Positions 16,983-26,026 are shown, counted from the first letter of the stretch. The stretch: DNA of 64,000 nt from Nitrospira sp. CG24D (GCA_002869855.2 NEWQ02000009.1:1-64000), one strand, 5' to 3'. Notes: generated by a model from the letters alone, not told the origin. A program made the numbers and translations.

Positions 16983-17477
16983 ATGTTGACCTGTGGTTGC
17001 GGGCGCTGGATGCATACCGAGGGCATTGAAGAGCGAGCCTACGAAGATGGGGCGCTCCAGTGGTTCATTCGATCGGAATGTCGCGGCTGCGGGCTCAAAG
17101 TCGGTGTGGATGTTCCGGCGGGACAGATGAACGGATTGGTCGACCGTCTGACGTGGACGGACGATGCGTTGCATCGGCTTGAAAGAATGCCGCCGTATTT
17201 GGCTCCGCTGTTTCGGGGCGAGGTCGAGCAGGATCTACGGACGCGCGGCGAACGGGTTGTGACGTACGATGTGCTGCTTCGCCCGCGCACCGGGGAACGC
17301 ATTGAATGGGATGCCGAGGCGGAACGGCGTCTGGATAGAGTGCCGGCTCCTGTACGCGCAATGGCCAAGGTTGAGCTGGAGCGAACGGCCGCCGACCGCA
17401 GACAGAACAGGATTACCGTCGCGCTGATGGAAGAACTCAAGGCCAAGTATTTTGGAATGGCGGCGCAAAAATCGTGA
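16983..17477 (+). CDS. Cys-motif protein with two PCP_red domains
   Basis: 164 residues starting 4 bases after the upstream stop. The N-terminus holds CGC (residues 4-6) and CRGC pairs that could bind a metal. Two similar segments follow: about 56-100 (WTDDALHRLERMPPYLAPLFRGEVE...) and about 108-155 (WDAEAERRLDRVPAPVRAMAKVELE...). Both match the PCP_red domain, known from the C-terminus of light-independent protochlorophyllide reductase subunit B and also found alone in non-phototrophs. In those settings its function is not established. It is in the same run as the DUF420 gene, upstream of the bd-like oxidase genes. Confidence 0.7.
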   Translation: MLTCGCGRWMHTEGIEERAYEDGALQWFIRSECRGCGLKVGVDVPAGQMNGLVDRLTWTDDALHRLERMPPYLAPLFRGEVEQDLRTRGERVVTYDVLLRPRTGERIEWDAEAERRLDRVPAPVRAMAKVELERTAADRRQNRITVALMEELKAKYFGMAAQKS

Positions 17478-17549
17478 ACGGTCAATTTAAACGACTTAAA
17501 CGACGCGCTATTTTTTCACGTTTCACGTTGTAGGGCTGACGGGGCCAGT

Positions 17550-18629
17550 ATGTTGCATCGAATGGCATTGCGGGTGCTTCCGAGTCTGAGCCTGGCGGTG
17601 ACGGAAGATGCCGTACGCAAACAGAAGCGTCTCGTCATGTTTGTGCCGGGATTGGTTGCATTCGTGGTCTATCGCCTCGCGAAGCATGTGGTGCCGTTGA
17701 CGGAGCCGCTGGTTTTGCTGGCGGTGAGCAGTCTGGTGGCGATGGTCACCGCACTTCTGGCTTATCGGGTTGGACGATCTGCTTCGTGGACGGTGATCGC
17801 ACGAGAAGACGGGATCCGGATCCTGGCTTGGCTGGCCGGATGGATTGGCGCTGTCTATGGGATCCAGCTCTCGCTCTTGGTGCTCGCACTGTTGTGGGTG
17901 GTGGGGTACAGCTATCTACAGCATCCGGACGGCCCGGCCATGATGGCGATTATTATTTCCAGCACGGCGGTGGCCCGCGATGCGTTTGAAATCGGCCATG
18001 TGCGAAAGCTCGCGGTCCAGGGACGCCCGTTTCTCACCTTCCCGGATGGAGCCGCGTTTCGTACCTTAGTGCAGAGTCGGCTCTCTCAGGTGGGGCCGTG
18101 GGGACTCGTAGGTCTTGGCGTCGGCGGGGTGATGGGACTGTCCGGACATGTGATCGCCGATGGGCAGATGGCTGCGCTGGCTCAATTACTGGGTATCACT
18201 GTTCTGGGCGGTGGCCTCACGCTCTGTGCTTATTTCGGCGGCTTGCGTCCCTCCGCCTCGTGGATGGAGACGCTCAAACGGACGGCTCCGACCGAGTTGC
18301 TGAAATATTGGTGGTGGCCTGGGATGGCCTTTGCGTCCACGTACTATTTGGTCGTGATGGGTCTGGTGCTGTTTGTCGGCAGACAGCCTGGAATGGCGAC
18401 GGGGCAGGCCGTCGTGGGCGGCGCGTTGGTCACGGCGATGATGACGCTGTACGGATATTACCTGGGCCATCGCCGGCAAATTGAAGATGAGCAGGCGCCG
18501 CAGTTGTCGAGCGGGATGCTGCGCTGTCCGTTCGTGATGGGGATTCTTGGCAAGTCGGCGAATGCGTCCGGCAGCATGAGCGGACTAGCCGGCGACATGG
18601 CTTTAAGCAAGACGGGATCAAAGGGGTAG
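17550..18629 (+). CDS. Unrecognised polytopic membrane protein
   Basis: 359 residues with roughly eight hydrophobic helices (about 28-45, 50-72, 88-125, 190-210, 215-235, 265-287, 295-315). A polar loop between them carries ARDAFEIGHVRKLAVQGRP. The C-terminal 40 residues are Gly/Ser-rich and probably cytosolic. I do not recognise the family. It ends 3 bases before the first bd-like oxidase gene, so the two are likely translated together and it may be an accessory subunit or assembly factor. Confidence 0.65.
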   Translation: MLHRMALRVLPSLSLAVTEDAVRKQKRLVMFVPGLVAFVVYRLAKHVVPLTEPLVLLAVSSLVAMVTALLAYRVGRSASWTVIAREDGIRILAWLAGWIGAVYGIQLSLLVLALLWVVGYSYLQHPDGPAMMAIIISSTAVARDAFEIGHVRKLAVQGRPFLTFPDGAAFRTLVQSRLSQVGPWGLVGLGVGGVMGLSGHVIADGQMAALAQLLGITVLGGGLTLCAYFGGLRPSASWMETLKRTAPTELLKYWWWPGMAFASTYYLVVMGLVLFVGRQPGMATGQAVVGGALVTAMMTLYGYYLGHRRQIEDEQAPQLSSGMLRCPFVMGILGKSANASGSMSGLAGDMALSKTGSKG

Positions 18630-18632
18630 CGA

Positions 18633-20513
18633 ATGCGTCGTCGCAGCTGGATGACTGGTTCCATGATCGCAGTGGTGGTGTGTTTCACGATCCTGGCCGC
18701 TCTGTTGCCAGTGATCGGGAATGGGCCGGATCTGTCGTTTGCCGAGGGCACAGCGGACTTATACTTTGGCACACAGGGCACGCCGCAGGGTCCGCCGGCT
18801 CCGGGACCTCATGAGACCGTCTATTCACGGATCGGCTCATTCGATAGCCGGCTCCTGGTCTGGTTCGTGACGCAGCAGCATACCTACTTCGGAGGATTCG
18901 TCCTCGCGCTGCCGTTGTTTTGTGCCTTGCTGGAGTTTGCCGGATTGATTACGAAAAAGCCGGCGTTGTCGCTTCGCTATGACGGCTTGGCCAGAGACTT
19001 GGCGAAGGTTGCCTTGCTGGCCCTCTCGGTGACGGCCGTGGTCGGGAGCCTCATGCTGGCCATGTTCATCTACTTCTACCCGTCGTTCATGAAGTATATG
19101 GGCGGGACGTTCAAGTCCTTCATGCCTGTCTATGCCATCGTATTTGTCGGAGAGGCGCTGCTGCTGATTGTGTATTACTACAGCTGGAATCGGATGGCCG
19201 AACCCGGGTTGAAGTGGATCCACGCCGCGATCGGTATCTTGACGAATATTTTCGGGACGTCATTGCTGTTGCTGGCAAACGCCTGGTCGGCGTTTATGAT
19301 GGCGCCGGCCGGTGTCGATGCACAGGGCCGGTTTCTCGGGAACGTCTGGCATTTGCTCCATTCGGCCCTCTGGAATCCCCTCAACGTCCATCGATTTCTC
19401 GCAGACATTATGTCAGGCGGTGCGGTGGTGCTGGCCTATGCCTGTTACCGGTTTTTCACCAGCAAGACCAGTGAAGAGCGGGCCTATTACGACTGGGTGG
19501 GCTATATCTTTTTGTTCGTCACGGTCTGTGCGTTGCTGCCGATGCCGATTGCCGGCTATTGGCTCATGCGTTCTGTGTATGCCTTCAGTCAGAGCATGGG
19601 CGTGACCATGATGGGCGGGTTGTTGACCTGGCTCTTTGTGGTGCAGGCACTGTTGATCGGTGCGTTGCTTTTGGGAATCAATTACTACATCTGGCAAAGT
19701 ATGGCGCGAATCAAGGGCGGGGAGCGCTACCAGCCGTATTATCAGTTCCTGCTCGGCGTGCTGACGCTGGCACTGTTCATCTGGTTGACGCCGCATACGG
19801 TCCTGATGTCAGGGGCTGAAGTGAAGGCGATGGGCGGGGCACAGCATCCGGTGGTCGGGAACTACGGGGTGATGTCCGCGAAAAACGGCGCGGTGAATGT
19901 GATGATTCTCATCACGGCGCTCAGCTTTCTCTACTATCGGCGCGCCAATCGGACGATGACGGTGTCCTGGGTGAAGACGGGAAATCTTCTGATCGGGACC
20001 TTGTACACGGTGGGTCTTGTGAATGTGATCTGGCTGTCGATTTATGGCTTCTATCTGCCTGCCAAAATCCGAGTCGGGCTGTCCTCGCCGCAGGCCTTTA
20101 CTACGCTGACAGTGATCGTGGCGGGTGTTGTGATCAATCGCCTGATGCTGAGGGGTGCCGTTGTGCACGGTCCGATTCAATGGGGGAAGATTTCTGTTCG
20201 CGGGATGGTGGGGCTCTTCGGCTTGGCGGCGGCGTTTACCTGGGTGATGGGATTGATGGGCTATATTCGATCGTCCGGGCGTCTGTCCTGGCATGTCAGT
20301 GAGCTGATGGCCGATGTGTCCCCCTGGGCCTTTACGCCGGATCTGGAGTTTGCCGCGAAGATGGTCACTCTGAACATGATTGTATTTTGGGGAGCGGTGT
20401 TCGCGCTCTTTTGGATGTGTCAGCGCGGACAGCAACCGGTGATGGGAGAAGAGTTTTTCGAGGAGCCGGCGCCGGCGTTGGCTCCCTCCTCGTCGCAAGA
20501 AGTCTCATCGTAA
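18633..20513 (+). CDS. Cytochrome bd-like oxidase protein (CydA-related), copy 1
   Basis: 626 residues. A signal-anchor-like N-terminus precedes a membrane core of more than ten helices. CydA-like features include the first His in VTQQHTYFGGFVLAL (His83), a Glu in the EALLLIVYYYSW helix at the position of CydA Glu99, LLLANAWSAFMM (compare CydA LANGWMQ) and a WHLLHSALWNPLNVHR segment. The Q-loop of classical CydA is not evident, and no CydB gene follows. It is a clear paralogue of the 24064 product. Nitrospira genomes are reported to carry such divergent bd-like proteins as proposed terminal oxidases. Whether this copy reduces oxygen or serves another reaction is unknown. Confidence 0.8.
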   Translation: MRRRSWMTGSMIAVVVCFTILAALLPVIGNGPDLSFAEGTADLYFGTQGTPQGPPAPGPHETVYSRIGSFDSRLLVWFVTQQHTYFGGFVLALPLFCALLEFAGLITKKPALSLRYDGLARDLAKVALLALSVTAVVGSLMLAMFIYFYPSFMKYMGGTFKSFMPVYAIVFVGEALLLIVYYYSWNRMAEPGLKWIHAAIGILTNIFGTSLLLLANAWSAFMMAPAGVDAQGRFLGNVWHLLHSALWNPLNVHRFLADIMSGGAVVLAYACYRFFTSKTSEERAYYDWVGYIFLFVTVCALLPMPIAGYWLMRSVYAFSQSMGVTMMGGLLTWLFVVQALLIGALLLGINYYIWQSMARIKGGERYQPYYQFLLGVLTLALFIWLTPHTVLMSGAEVKAMGGAQHPVVGNYGVMSAKNGAVNVMILITALSFLYYRRANRTMTVSWVKTGNLLIGTLYTVGLVNVIWLSIYGFYLPAKIRVGLSSPQAFTTLTVIVAGVVINRLMLRGAVVHGPIQWGKISVRGMVGLFGLAAAFTWVMGLMGYIRSSGRLSWHVSELMADVSPWAFTPDLEFAAKMVTLNMIVFWGAVFALFWMCQRGQQPVMGEEFFEEPAPALAPSSSQEVSS

Positions 20514-20532
20514 AGAAAGGGTCGAAACGCCT

Positions 20533-21189
20533 ATGAATGGTCGGATGGTGTGGAGTGTCGTGGCTCTGGCGAGTATGGCGTTGTGTGTTGGAACCGTCAT
20601 CACTAAGTTAGTCTATGCAGAAAGCCAAGTGTTGGTGTTGGAGGATTTTCAAGGGAAAGAAGCCGATGGTTTTCCCTCGTCCTGGGATCACGAGAACCAG
20701 CGCAGCCATTCCAAGGGTCGCGACGCGTATAAAGTGCAAACTGAAAACGGCGTAAATTTTTTGTCCGCCAAAGATGCCGGACAGCGTATCAAGAAGAAAA
20801 AGATCGACTGGGATCCGAAGGCCTATCCGGTGCTCACGTGGCGCTGGCGTTTGCTGAAGGCTCCGGCTGGAACGGATCAAATCGCGGCGATCTATGCCTC
20901 ACTCGATACCGATTTGTTATTTATCCCGGTGTTTACCAAGTATGTCTGGAGCGGGACCAAGCCGGAAGGGACGCTGACGGAAGGCGGCATGTTCAGCGGG
21001 TCTGAGATCGTCATGCAGAGCGGGACGAAAGACGTCGGCCAGTGGTTTGAAGAGCGTGTGAATGTCTATGAGGACTTTAAGCGCATTCATCAACATGAGC
21101 CGGCGCCCAAGGCCTGGGGCATTTCGATCATTGCCGCGCCTGGGGTTGAGATTGATTTCGGCTCGCTGGTGGCCAGCCCCGCAAAGTAA
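20533..21189 (+). CDS. Exported DUF3047 protein
   Basis: 218 residues with a signal peptide (1-30). The mature part shows the DUF3047 pattern: an N-terminal [17 protein letters not shown], then [11 protein letters not shown], a central IYVWSG-like strand block ([12 protein letters not shown]) and a C-terminal [17 protein letters not shown]. The fold is predicted to be a beta-sandwich like carbohydrate-binding modules. The function is unknown. The gene lies 19 bases after the bd-like gene, in the same operon. Confidence 0.75.
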   Translation: MNGRMVWSVVALASMALCVGTVITKLVYAESQVLVLEDFQGKEADGFPSSWDHENQRSHSKGRDAYKVQTENGVNFLSAKDAGQRIKKKKIDWDPKAYPVLTWRWRLLKAPAGTDQIAAIYASLDTDLLFIPVFTKYVWSGTKPEGTLTEGGMFSGSEIVMQSGTKDVGQWFEERVNVYEDFKRIHQHEPAPKAWGISIIAAPGVEIDFGSLVASPAK

Positions 21190-21208
21190 TGGAGGAGGCA
21201 CCGTTGTC

Positions 21209-21607
21209 ATGACTGAGGCTGGAGATCGGGGCCTTCCCACCAGAAAGCTCGTGGACATCGTGTTTGGTGTGGTGGTGATGGGGACCGTGGGCGCGTTGAT
21301 CGGCCTCATCATGGGCAGTGAATTCATGCCGTTGGCGACAGGGATTGGGCTGGTGATGGGCGGCGTCGTGGGCTTTCTTGGCGGCCGCCGGTTCTTGATC
21401 AGTATCTTAGTCGGAACGGTTTTGGGTGGTGCGTTGGCCTGGTTGTTGGCCGGACCGGAACGGATCTCGTATGGGGCCGGTGCCGGGGCGGCCATGGGGG
21501 GATTTCTTGGGGTCCAGGTTTCGATGTTGCTGGATATGCGCGCGGCCCGCAAGGCCGAAGCGGCGAGTACATCCGTTGAAGGAGTGGCTCAGGACGCTCG
21601 CCGATAG
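21209..21607 (+). CDS. Small glycine-rich membrane protein
   Basis: About 132 residues. The ATG at 21209 follows GGAGGAGG. Four short hydrophobic segments are rich in Gly ([56 protein letters not shown]), a glycine-zipper pattern that favours tight helix packing. I recognise no family. Position between the DUF3047 gene and the SUMF1-fold genes suggests a structural part of the same membrane assembly. Confidence 0.6.
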   Translation: MTEAGDRGLPTRKLVDIVFGVVVMGTVGALIGLIMGSEFMPLATGIGLVMGGVVGFLGGRRFLISILVGTVLGGALAWLLAGPERISYGAGAGAAMGGFLGVQVSMLLDMRAARKAEAASTSVEGVAQDARR

Positions 21608-21643
21608 GGGTGATGTCAGATTTTTTCGGGTGCTTGGAGACAT

Positions 21644-22561
21644 ATGGAAAACAGGGGTGTACTGATCGGGTCAATCGTCTTTGTGTTCGGGTCGTTCATT
21701 CTCCTGATCGCAGGGCTGGTCTATGAGTCGTATAAGGCCAAGCAGATGCGGGAATTGGCCATGAGCATACAGACGGAATCCCGCCCGGTCGCGGAGAAGA
21801 CGGTTACGCAGGATTTCTCAATGTATAAGACGAGGATCGGCGACGAAGGGCGTGAAATGGTGCAGGTGCCTGCAGGGCCGTTTACGATGGGGAGTAACGA
21901 TGGGGATCCGGATGAGGCTCCTGAACGACAGGTGTTCTTGAAGGGGTTCTTTATCGATCGAAACGAAGTGACGCAGGATGAGTATCTGCGTTTCGCCAAG
22001 ATGACCAAGCGCGCGTTCCCGAGGATCGAAGTCTTCGAGGATGACCAGTCGAAAGTCTTAAAGCCTGAATTGGCGGCAATGAGCGTCTCCTGGGACGATG
22101 CGGTCGCCTATTGCAAGTGGGCCGGTAAGCGATTGCCGACAGAGGCTGAATGGGAAAAAGCCGGACGCGGGGAGGGGAAGCGAAAGTACCCTTGGGGTGA
22201 CAAGTTCATGAATGGTATGGCCAATGTGGATGGGCCGGAGGATGGATACAAGTATCTTGCGCCTCCCGGCTCATTTGAAGCCGGCCGGAGTCCCTACGGA
22301 TTGCACGACATGACAGGCAATGTCGCCGAATGGGTCGCGGATACGTACGACGAGCATTACTATAAAAAGGGTGGTTATCGTGACCCGAAAGGGCCCGATG
22401 AAGGTGATCTGAAAGTGGTGCGCGGCGGCTCATGGAGAGAAACAGAGCAAAACGCCAGGCTCTCCAAGCGTTTCGCCGCCAAGCATTGGCGGAATGACAT
22501 CACGATCGGAATTCGTTGCGCCAGCGATTTGGAGCCGAGCGGCGACGCGGCCGGTCAGTAG
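21644..22561 (+). CDS. Membrane-anchored SUMF1/FGE-fold protein, copy 1
   Basis: 305 residues. One N-terminal helix (5-26) anchors a periplasmic domain of the formylglycine-generating-enzyme fold: MVQVPAGPFTMGSNDGDPDEAPERQV, DRNEVTQDEYLRFA, VSWDDAVAYCKWAGKRLPTEAEWEKA, YPWGD, GLHDMTGNVAEWV and VVRGGSWRE. The catalytic Cys pair of true formylglycine-generating enzymes, expected after RGGSW, is absent here, so sulfatase activation is unlikely. SUMF1-fold proteins without that pair act as structural or maturation proteins in several complexes. The gene is followed 5 bases later by a paralogue. Confidence 0.8.
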   Translation: MENRGVLIGSIVFVFGSFILLIAGLVYESYKAKQMRELAMSIQTESRPVAEKTVTQDFSMYKTRIGDEGREMVQVPAGPFTMGSNDGDPDEAPERQVFLKGFFIDRNEVTQDEYLRFAKMTKRAFPRIEVFEDDQSKVLKPELAAMSVSWDDAVAYCKWAGKRLPTEAEWEKAGRGEGKRKYPWGDKFMNGMANVDGPEDGYKYLAPPGSFEAGRSPYGLHDMTGNVAEWVADTYDEHYYKKGGYRDPKGPDEGDLKVVRGGSWRETEQNARLSKRFAAKHWRNDITIGIRCASDLEPSGDAAGQ

Positions 22562-22566
22562 CGGTC

Positions 22567-23514
22567 ATGCTGGAAACAAGATTCAAGGTCGTGTTCCTTA
22601 TCGTGGTCCTGCTGTTCGCGGCCATGCCGATTATTGCCATCCTTCGTGGGACGACTACGACTCCCTTTGAAGAGGCTGATCCCGGCTCTCAGGTTTCGGT
22701 GCAGCCTGGCGACGTGCCCGTTGCAACCGAGGCGCCCATAGATGAAGAGATGATATTGATACCTGCCGGGACCTTTCTGCGTGGGACGGATGCGGGCGGG
22801 CTTGACGAAAGGCCGCCCAGAGAGATCTTCCTTGATGCATTTCAAATCGACCGCTATGAAGTGACCAATTCGCAGTATGGGCAGTTTGCTGCGGCCACCG
22901 GTCACCGGAAGGCGGGGCCTCCGTCACGTTACGCCAAGAATGTTTCCAAAATGCGCGGCTCGAATCAACCTGCCATCTATGTGTCATGGGACGATGCCGT
23001 GGCCTACTGTCAGTGGAAGGGGCGGCGGCTTCCCACGGAGGCGGAATGGGAAAAGGCTATGCGAGGTGCGGACGGCCGTCTGTGGCCTTGGGGAAATACG
23101 GAACAGCCTGATGGGGCGAACTGGGCGCGAGTCAACGACGGATTTGAGGCGAGTGCTCCTGCGGGATCATTCAAGGCAGATATGAGTCCCTACGGTGTCA
23201 TGGATGGGGCAGGAAATGTCATGGAATGGGTCCAGGACTGGTATGCAGAGGGGTATTACAAGGAATCGCCCGACCGAAATCCGCCGAGCCCGGAGTATGG
23301 CGTCTATCGAGCAATGCGGGGGGGGGCATATACGACGACTGGGGGCGATCTTCGCCTCACCAGCCGAAGCAAAATGGTCCCTGATTTTCGTGATGAAACG
23401 ATCGGATTTCGGTGCGCGATGTCAGCGGAAAATGGCGGAGGTGAGACGGCGAATCACAGCGAGAAATCTATAGAAAATCAAAGTAGTAGAGAATCAGAAA
23501 CACGGCCAAAATGA
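22567..23514 (+). CDS. Membrane-anchored SUMF1/FGE-fold protein, copy 2
   Basis: 315 residues, with one anchor helix (5-28) and a SUMF1-fold domain (about 55-295) matching copy 1: MILIPAGTFLRGTDAGG, DRYEVTNSQYGQFAA, VSWDDAVAYCQWKGRRLPTE, WPWGN, GVMDGAGNVMEWV, AMRGGAYTTT. It also lacks the catalytic Cys pair. The start ATG at 22567 lies 5 bases past the copy 1 stop. Its 3' end overlaps a small minus-strand gene. Tandem duplication within an oxidase gene cluster suggests the two products pair with each other or with different cytochrome partners. Confidence 0.78.
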   Translation: MLETRFKVVFLIVVLLFAAMPIIAILRGTTTTPFEEADPGSQVSVQPGDVPVATEAPIDEEMILIPAGTFLRGTDAGGLDERPPREIFLDAFQIDRYEVTNSQYGQFAAATGHRKAGPPSRYAKNVSKMRGSNQPAIYVSWDDAVAYCQWKGRRLPTEAEWEKAMRGADGRLWPWGNTEQPDGANWARVNDGFEASAPAGSFKADMSPYGVMDGAGNVMEWVQDWYAEGYYKESPDRNPPSPEYGVYRAMRGGAYTTTGGDLRLTSRSKMVPDFRDETIGFRCAMSAENGGGETANHSEKSIENQSSRESETRPK

Positions 23515-23572
23515 TATTGACAACCATACCGGCCAAAACTATAATGTCGAAAATTTTTGAGTTTTTTGTCAT
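23468..23572 (-). CDS. Single-helix miniprotein (34 aa), antisense
   Basis: MTKNSKIFDIIVLAGM begins a 34-residue protein that is almost entirely one membrane helix (residues 8-31), ending in LYYFDFL. AAGGA lies 6 bases upstream of the ATG at 23572. The 3' end overlaps the last 47 bases of the SUMF1 gene in a convergent arrangement. Its composition and size resemble small accessory subunits of terminal oxidases such as CydX or CcoQ, but sequence alone cannot show this. It is the only minus-strand gene in the 6-43 kb region, which lowers confidence. Confidence 0.5.
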   Translation of the reverse strand: MTKNSKIFDIIVLAGMVVNIILAVFLILYYFDFL

Positions 23573-23690
23573 GGGTTTCCTTGTGTTGTTATGGCCGCCA
23601 GCTAAGGAATTTTGAATAACACACAGGTTTTGGGGTGTCAAGGAATTCGCAGACTTCACTCACTATTTCGAGCATGGAAGGGGAGGCAAG

Positions 23691-23813
23691 ATGGCGACGG
23701 CAACAGCGGACAGTGATTTGATGGTTAAGGTCGGCAAGATGATTTTCTACATCACTTGCGCGGTGGGTCTGTGGTTTTTCTATTGGTTTGCTGGTATTCA
23801 GTGCCCCTGCTAG
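23691..23813 (+). CDS. Single-helix miniprotein (40 aa) upstream of bd-like oxidase
   Basis: A 40-residue protein beginning MATATADSDLMVKVGKM, with one membrane helix (about 17-33, MIFYITCAVGLWFFYWF) and a C-terminal CPC. GGGGAGG lies 5 bases before the ATG. It is in the same direction as the oxidase genes and next to another miniprotein, so a small subunit of the bd-like complex is plausible. Nothing in the sequence identifies a known family. Confidence 0.6.
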   Translation: MATATADSDLMVKVGKMIFYITCAVGLWFFYWFAGIQCPC

Positions 23814-23874
23814 TTCAGGGCCGCTGCGACTAAGACGATTGTGAAATTTTGATGGATCTGATGAGGAGGAGATG

Positions 23875-23997
23875 ATGGGGCAGAATATTCTGTATGGGAT
23901 TATCTCTGTGGCGATCTGCGTAGGATACTTCCTGATGGTTGACCATTTTCTGATGGATATGCAGGGCCTGGATTTCTGGTACATGTTCCGCAAGTAG
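23875..23997 (+). CDS. Single-helix miniprotein (40 aa) directly before bd-like oxidase
   Basis: MGQNILYGIISVAICVGYFL begins a 40-residue protein with one helix (3-21) and a polar tail ending DFWYMFRK. AGGAGG lies just upstream; an ATG at 23872 is the alternative start but would leave only two bases after the ribosome-binding site. It ends 66 bases before the oxidase start and is the most likely of the three miniproteins to be an oxidase subunit. Confidence 0.62.
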   Translation: MGQNILYGIISVAICVGYFLMVDHFLMDMQGLDFWYMFRK

Positions 23998-24063
23998 TTT
24001 GGCTCTGCGTTTGATTTAGGGCTTGTGATGAATCTTTTTCGTAATGCATTAAGGAGGTATCCC

Positions 24064-25974
24064 ATGGGTCTTGTAACCCGGAAGAAAGTGTTCTCAATCA
24101 TGGCGCTCTGCGCGATGGTTGGCCTCCTCCTGTTTCCTGTGGTGGTGTCGCTTCCGTCACTGGCAATCGGTGCGGATGCGCCTGACGCGGCAAAGAAGGA
24201 GGATGCAAAGGTTGAGAAGGGGCGTGACGTCTATTATAAGACGGAAGGCATCGTGGTTGGAGCGCCTGCCCCGAAGACGGTTGACGGCCCGAAGGATTAT
24301 CCCCGGTATAACTTCGAGAGCCGCGTGCTCCTCTGGTTCGCGAATCAGCAGCATCTCTACTACGGCAGCTTCGTGCTCGCCGTTCCAATTTTCTGCATGG
24401 TCGTCGAATTCATGGGGGTCGTGACAAAGGATAAGGCGTTGGCGAAGCGGTACGATCAGCTCGCCTATGACTTTATTAAGATCAGTCTTACGGCATACTC
24501 GCTGACAGCCGTTCTCGGGGGTATTCTGATCTTCACCTTCCTCACGCTCTATCCTGCATTTTTTGGATATCTATCCAGCATTTTCCGTCCAGTCATGCAC
24601 ATCTACGCGTTGATGTTCGTGGCTGAGAGCGGTACCCTCTACATCTACTACTATGGTTGGGACAAGATGAAAGAGGGGTTCCTGAAGTGGATCCATTTGA
24701 GCATGTCGGTGATTTTGAACATCATCGGGACCTTGCTCATGTTCCTGGCGAACTCGTGGATCGGATTCATGATGTCGCCGGCCGGTGTTGACGAGCAGGG
24801 GCGGTTCCTTGGGAACATCTGGCACGTTCTTCATACGGCATTGTGGAACCCGCTCAATCTCCATCGCATCCTTGGCAACATGGCCTTCGGCGGTGGTGTC
24901 GTTGCGGCTTACGCGGCGTATAAGTTCCTGGCGTCGAAGACCGACGAGGATCGCGCCCACTATGATTGGATGGGCTACATCGCGATGGCGCTCGGTGTCG
25001 CGTTCTTGATCCCGTTGCCGTTTGCCGGATACTGGCTCATGCGCGAGGTCTATGCGTATCGCCAGCAGATGGGCATCACGCTCATGGGTGGATTGTTGGC
25101 CTGGCTCTTCATTATTCAGGCAACCATGATCGGCATTTTGTTCCTGAGCACAAACTACTATTTGTGGCAGGCGATGGGACGGATGCGCGGAGCGGAAAAG
25201 TATCAACGCTACATCAAGTATCTGGTGTTTATTCTCGCTTGCGGCTACCTAGTTTTTATTACGCCGCACACGATGGTCATGACTCCGGCGGAGTTGAAGG
25301 CCATGGGCGGACAGCAGCACCCGGTGTTGGGTAACTACGGCGTTATGTCCGCGAAGAACGGCGGCATCAACGTCATTATTACCACCACGGTGTTGAGTTT
25401 CGTGTGGTATATGCGTGGGAACAAGGTTTCGACGGTCTCTTGGTCGAAATTTGGGAACATCTTTATGGGGTGTTTCTTCTTCTTTGCCTACGTTAATATT
25501 ATTGGGTTAGCGATTTACGGATACTACATCCCGGCTAACGTCCGAGTCGGACTGTCTGTTCCGCAGGTGGCGACCACGCTCTCCTGCCTCTTCTTCATGT
25601 TTGCGTTAAACAGCGTCATGATGAAAGGCGCCAAGCAGATGGGGGCGATCGAGTGGGGTAAGATTTCTGCCCGCTCGCAGTACGCTCTGATCATGTTGGC
25701 GACTGCATTTACTTGGATGATGGGCTTGATGGGCTACATTCGCTCATCGGTCCGCCTCTTCTGGCACGTGAATGAAATTATGCGAGACAATTCACCGTGG
25801 GCCTATACGCACACGGTCGGTTTTGCCGCGAATATGATTTCCTTCAACGTCTTATTCTTCTGGATCAGCATTCTCTTTGTGTTCTGGCTTGGTAGTTTAG
25901 CGGCAAAGAAGGTTCCAGCAGGTGAGAAGGCAGGAGTTCCTGGTAGTGCGCCGCAGCCGGCTGGTAGCCACTAA
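24064..25974 (+). CDS. Cytochrome bd-like oxidase protein (CydA-related), copy 2
   Basis: 636 residues. The ATG at 24064 is set by AAGGAGGT 5 bases upstream; an earlier ATG lacks such a site. An N-terminal signal-anchor (10-36) precedes a multi-helix core. His97 (ANQQHLYYGSFVLAV) matches the first CydA haem ligand and Glu188 (FVAESGTLYIYYYGWD) matches Glu99. MFLANSWIGFMM matches the CydA LANGWMQ helix. The second ligand is less clear: the segment WHVLHTALWNPLNLHR offers His254, His257 and His267 one helix turn before the CydA His186 position. Later His residues occur in TPHT and GGQQHPVLGNYG. No CydB gene is nearby; instead three cytochrome genes follow. It is probably the catalytic core of a divergent terminal oxidase. 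Confidence 0.82.
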   Translation: MGLVTRKKVFSIMALCAMVGLLLFPVVVSLPSLAIGADAPDAAKKEDAKVEKGRDVYYKTEGIVVGAPAPKTVDGPKDYPRYNFESRVLLWFANQQHLYYGSFVLAVPIFCMVVEFMGVVTKDKALAKRYDQLAYDFIKISLTAYSLTAVLGGILIFTFLTLYPAFFGYLSSIFRPVMHIYALMFVAESGTLYIYYYGWDKMKEGFLKWIHLSMSVILNIIGTLLMFLANSWIGFMMSPAGVDEQGRFLGNIWHVLHTALWNPLNLHRILGNMAFGGGVVAAYAAYKFLASKTDEDRAHYDWMGYIAMALGVAFLIPLPFAGYWLMREVYAYRQQMGITLMGGLLAWLFIIQATMIGILFLSTNYYLWQAMGRMRGAEKYQRYIKYLVFILACGYLVFITPHTMVMTPAELKAMGGQQHPVLGNYGVMSAKNGGINVIITTTVLSFVWYMRGNKVSTVSWSKFGNIFMGCFFFFAYVNIIGLAIYGYYIPANVRVGLSVPQVATTLSCLFFMFALNSVMMKGAKQMGAIEWGKISARSQYALIMLATAFTWMMGLMGYIRSSVRLFWHVNEIMRDNSPWAYTHTVGFAANMISFNVLFFWISILFVFWLGSLAAKKVPAGEKAGVPGSAPQPAGSH

Positions 25975-25998
25975 CCATCTTATTGAGCAACTGGCTCA

Positions 25999-26026
25999 GG
26001 GGGAAGGCCATGCAGCGCCTTCCCCC
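25999..26026 (+). promoter_or_regulatory. Stem-loop between oxidase and cytochrome genes
   Basis: A perfect 10-bp stem, GGGGGAAGGC with GCCTTCCCCC, encloses an 8-base loop. No U-tract follows, so it is more likely an mRNA-processing or stability element, or an attenuator, than a full terminator. The next gene starts 25 bases downstream. Confidence 0.55.

Noticed and set aside
24025-24063. Earlier ATG for the second bd-like oxidase
   Set aside because: No ribosome-binding site precedes it, and the strong AAGGAGGT lies between it and the ATG at 24064.
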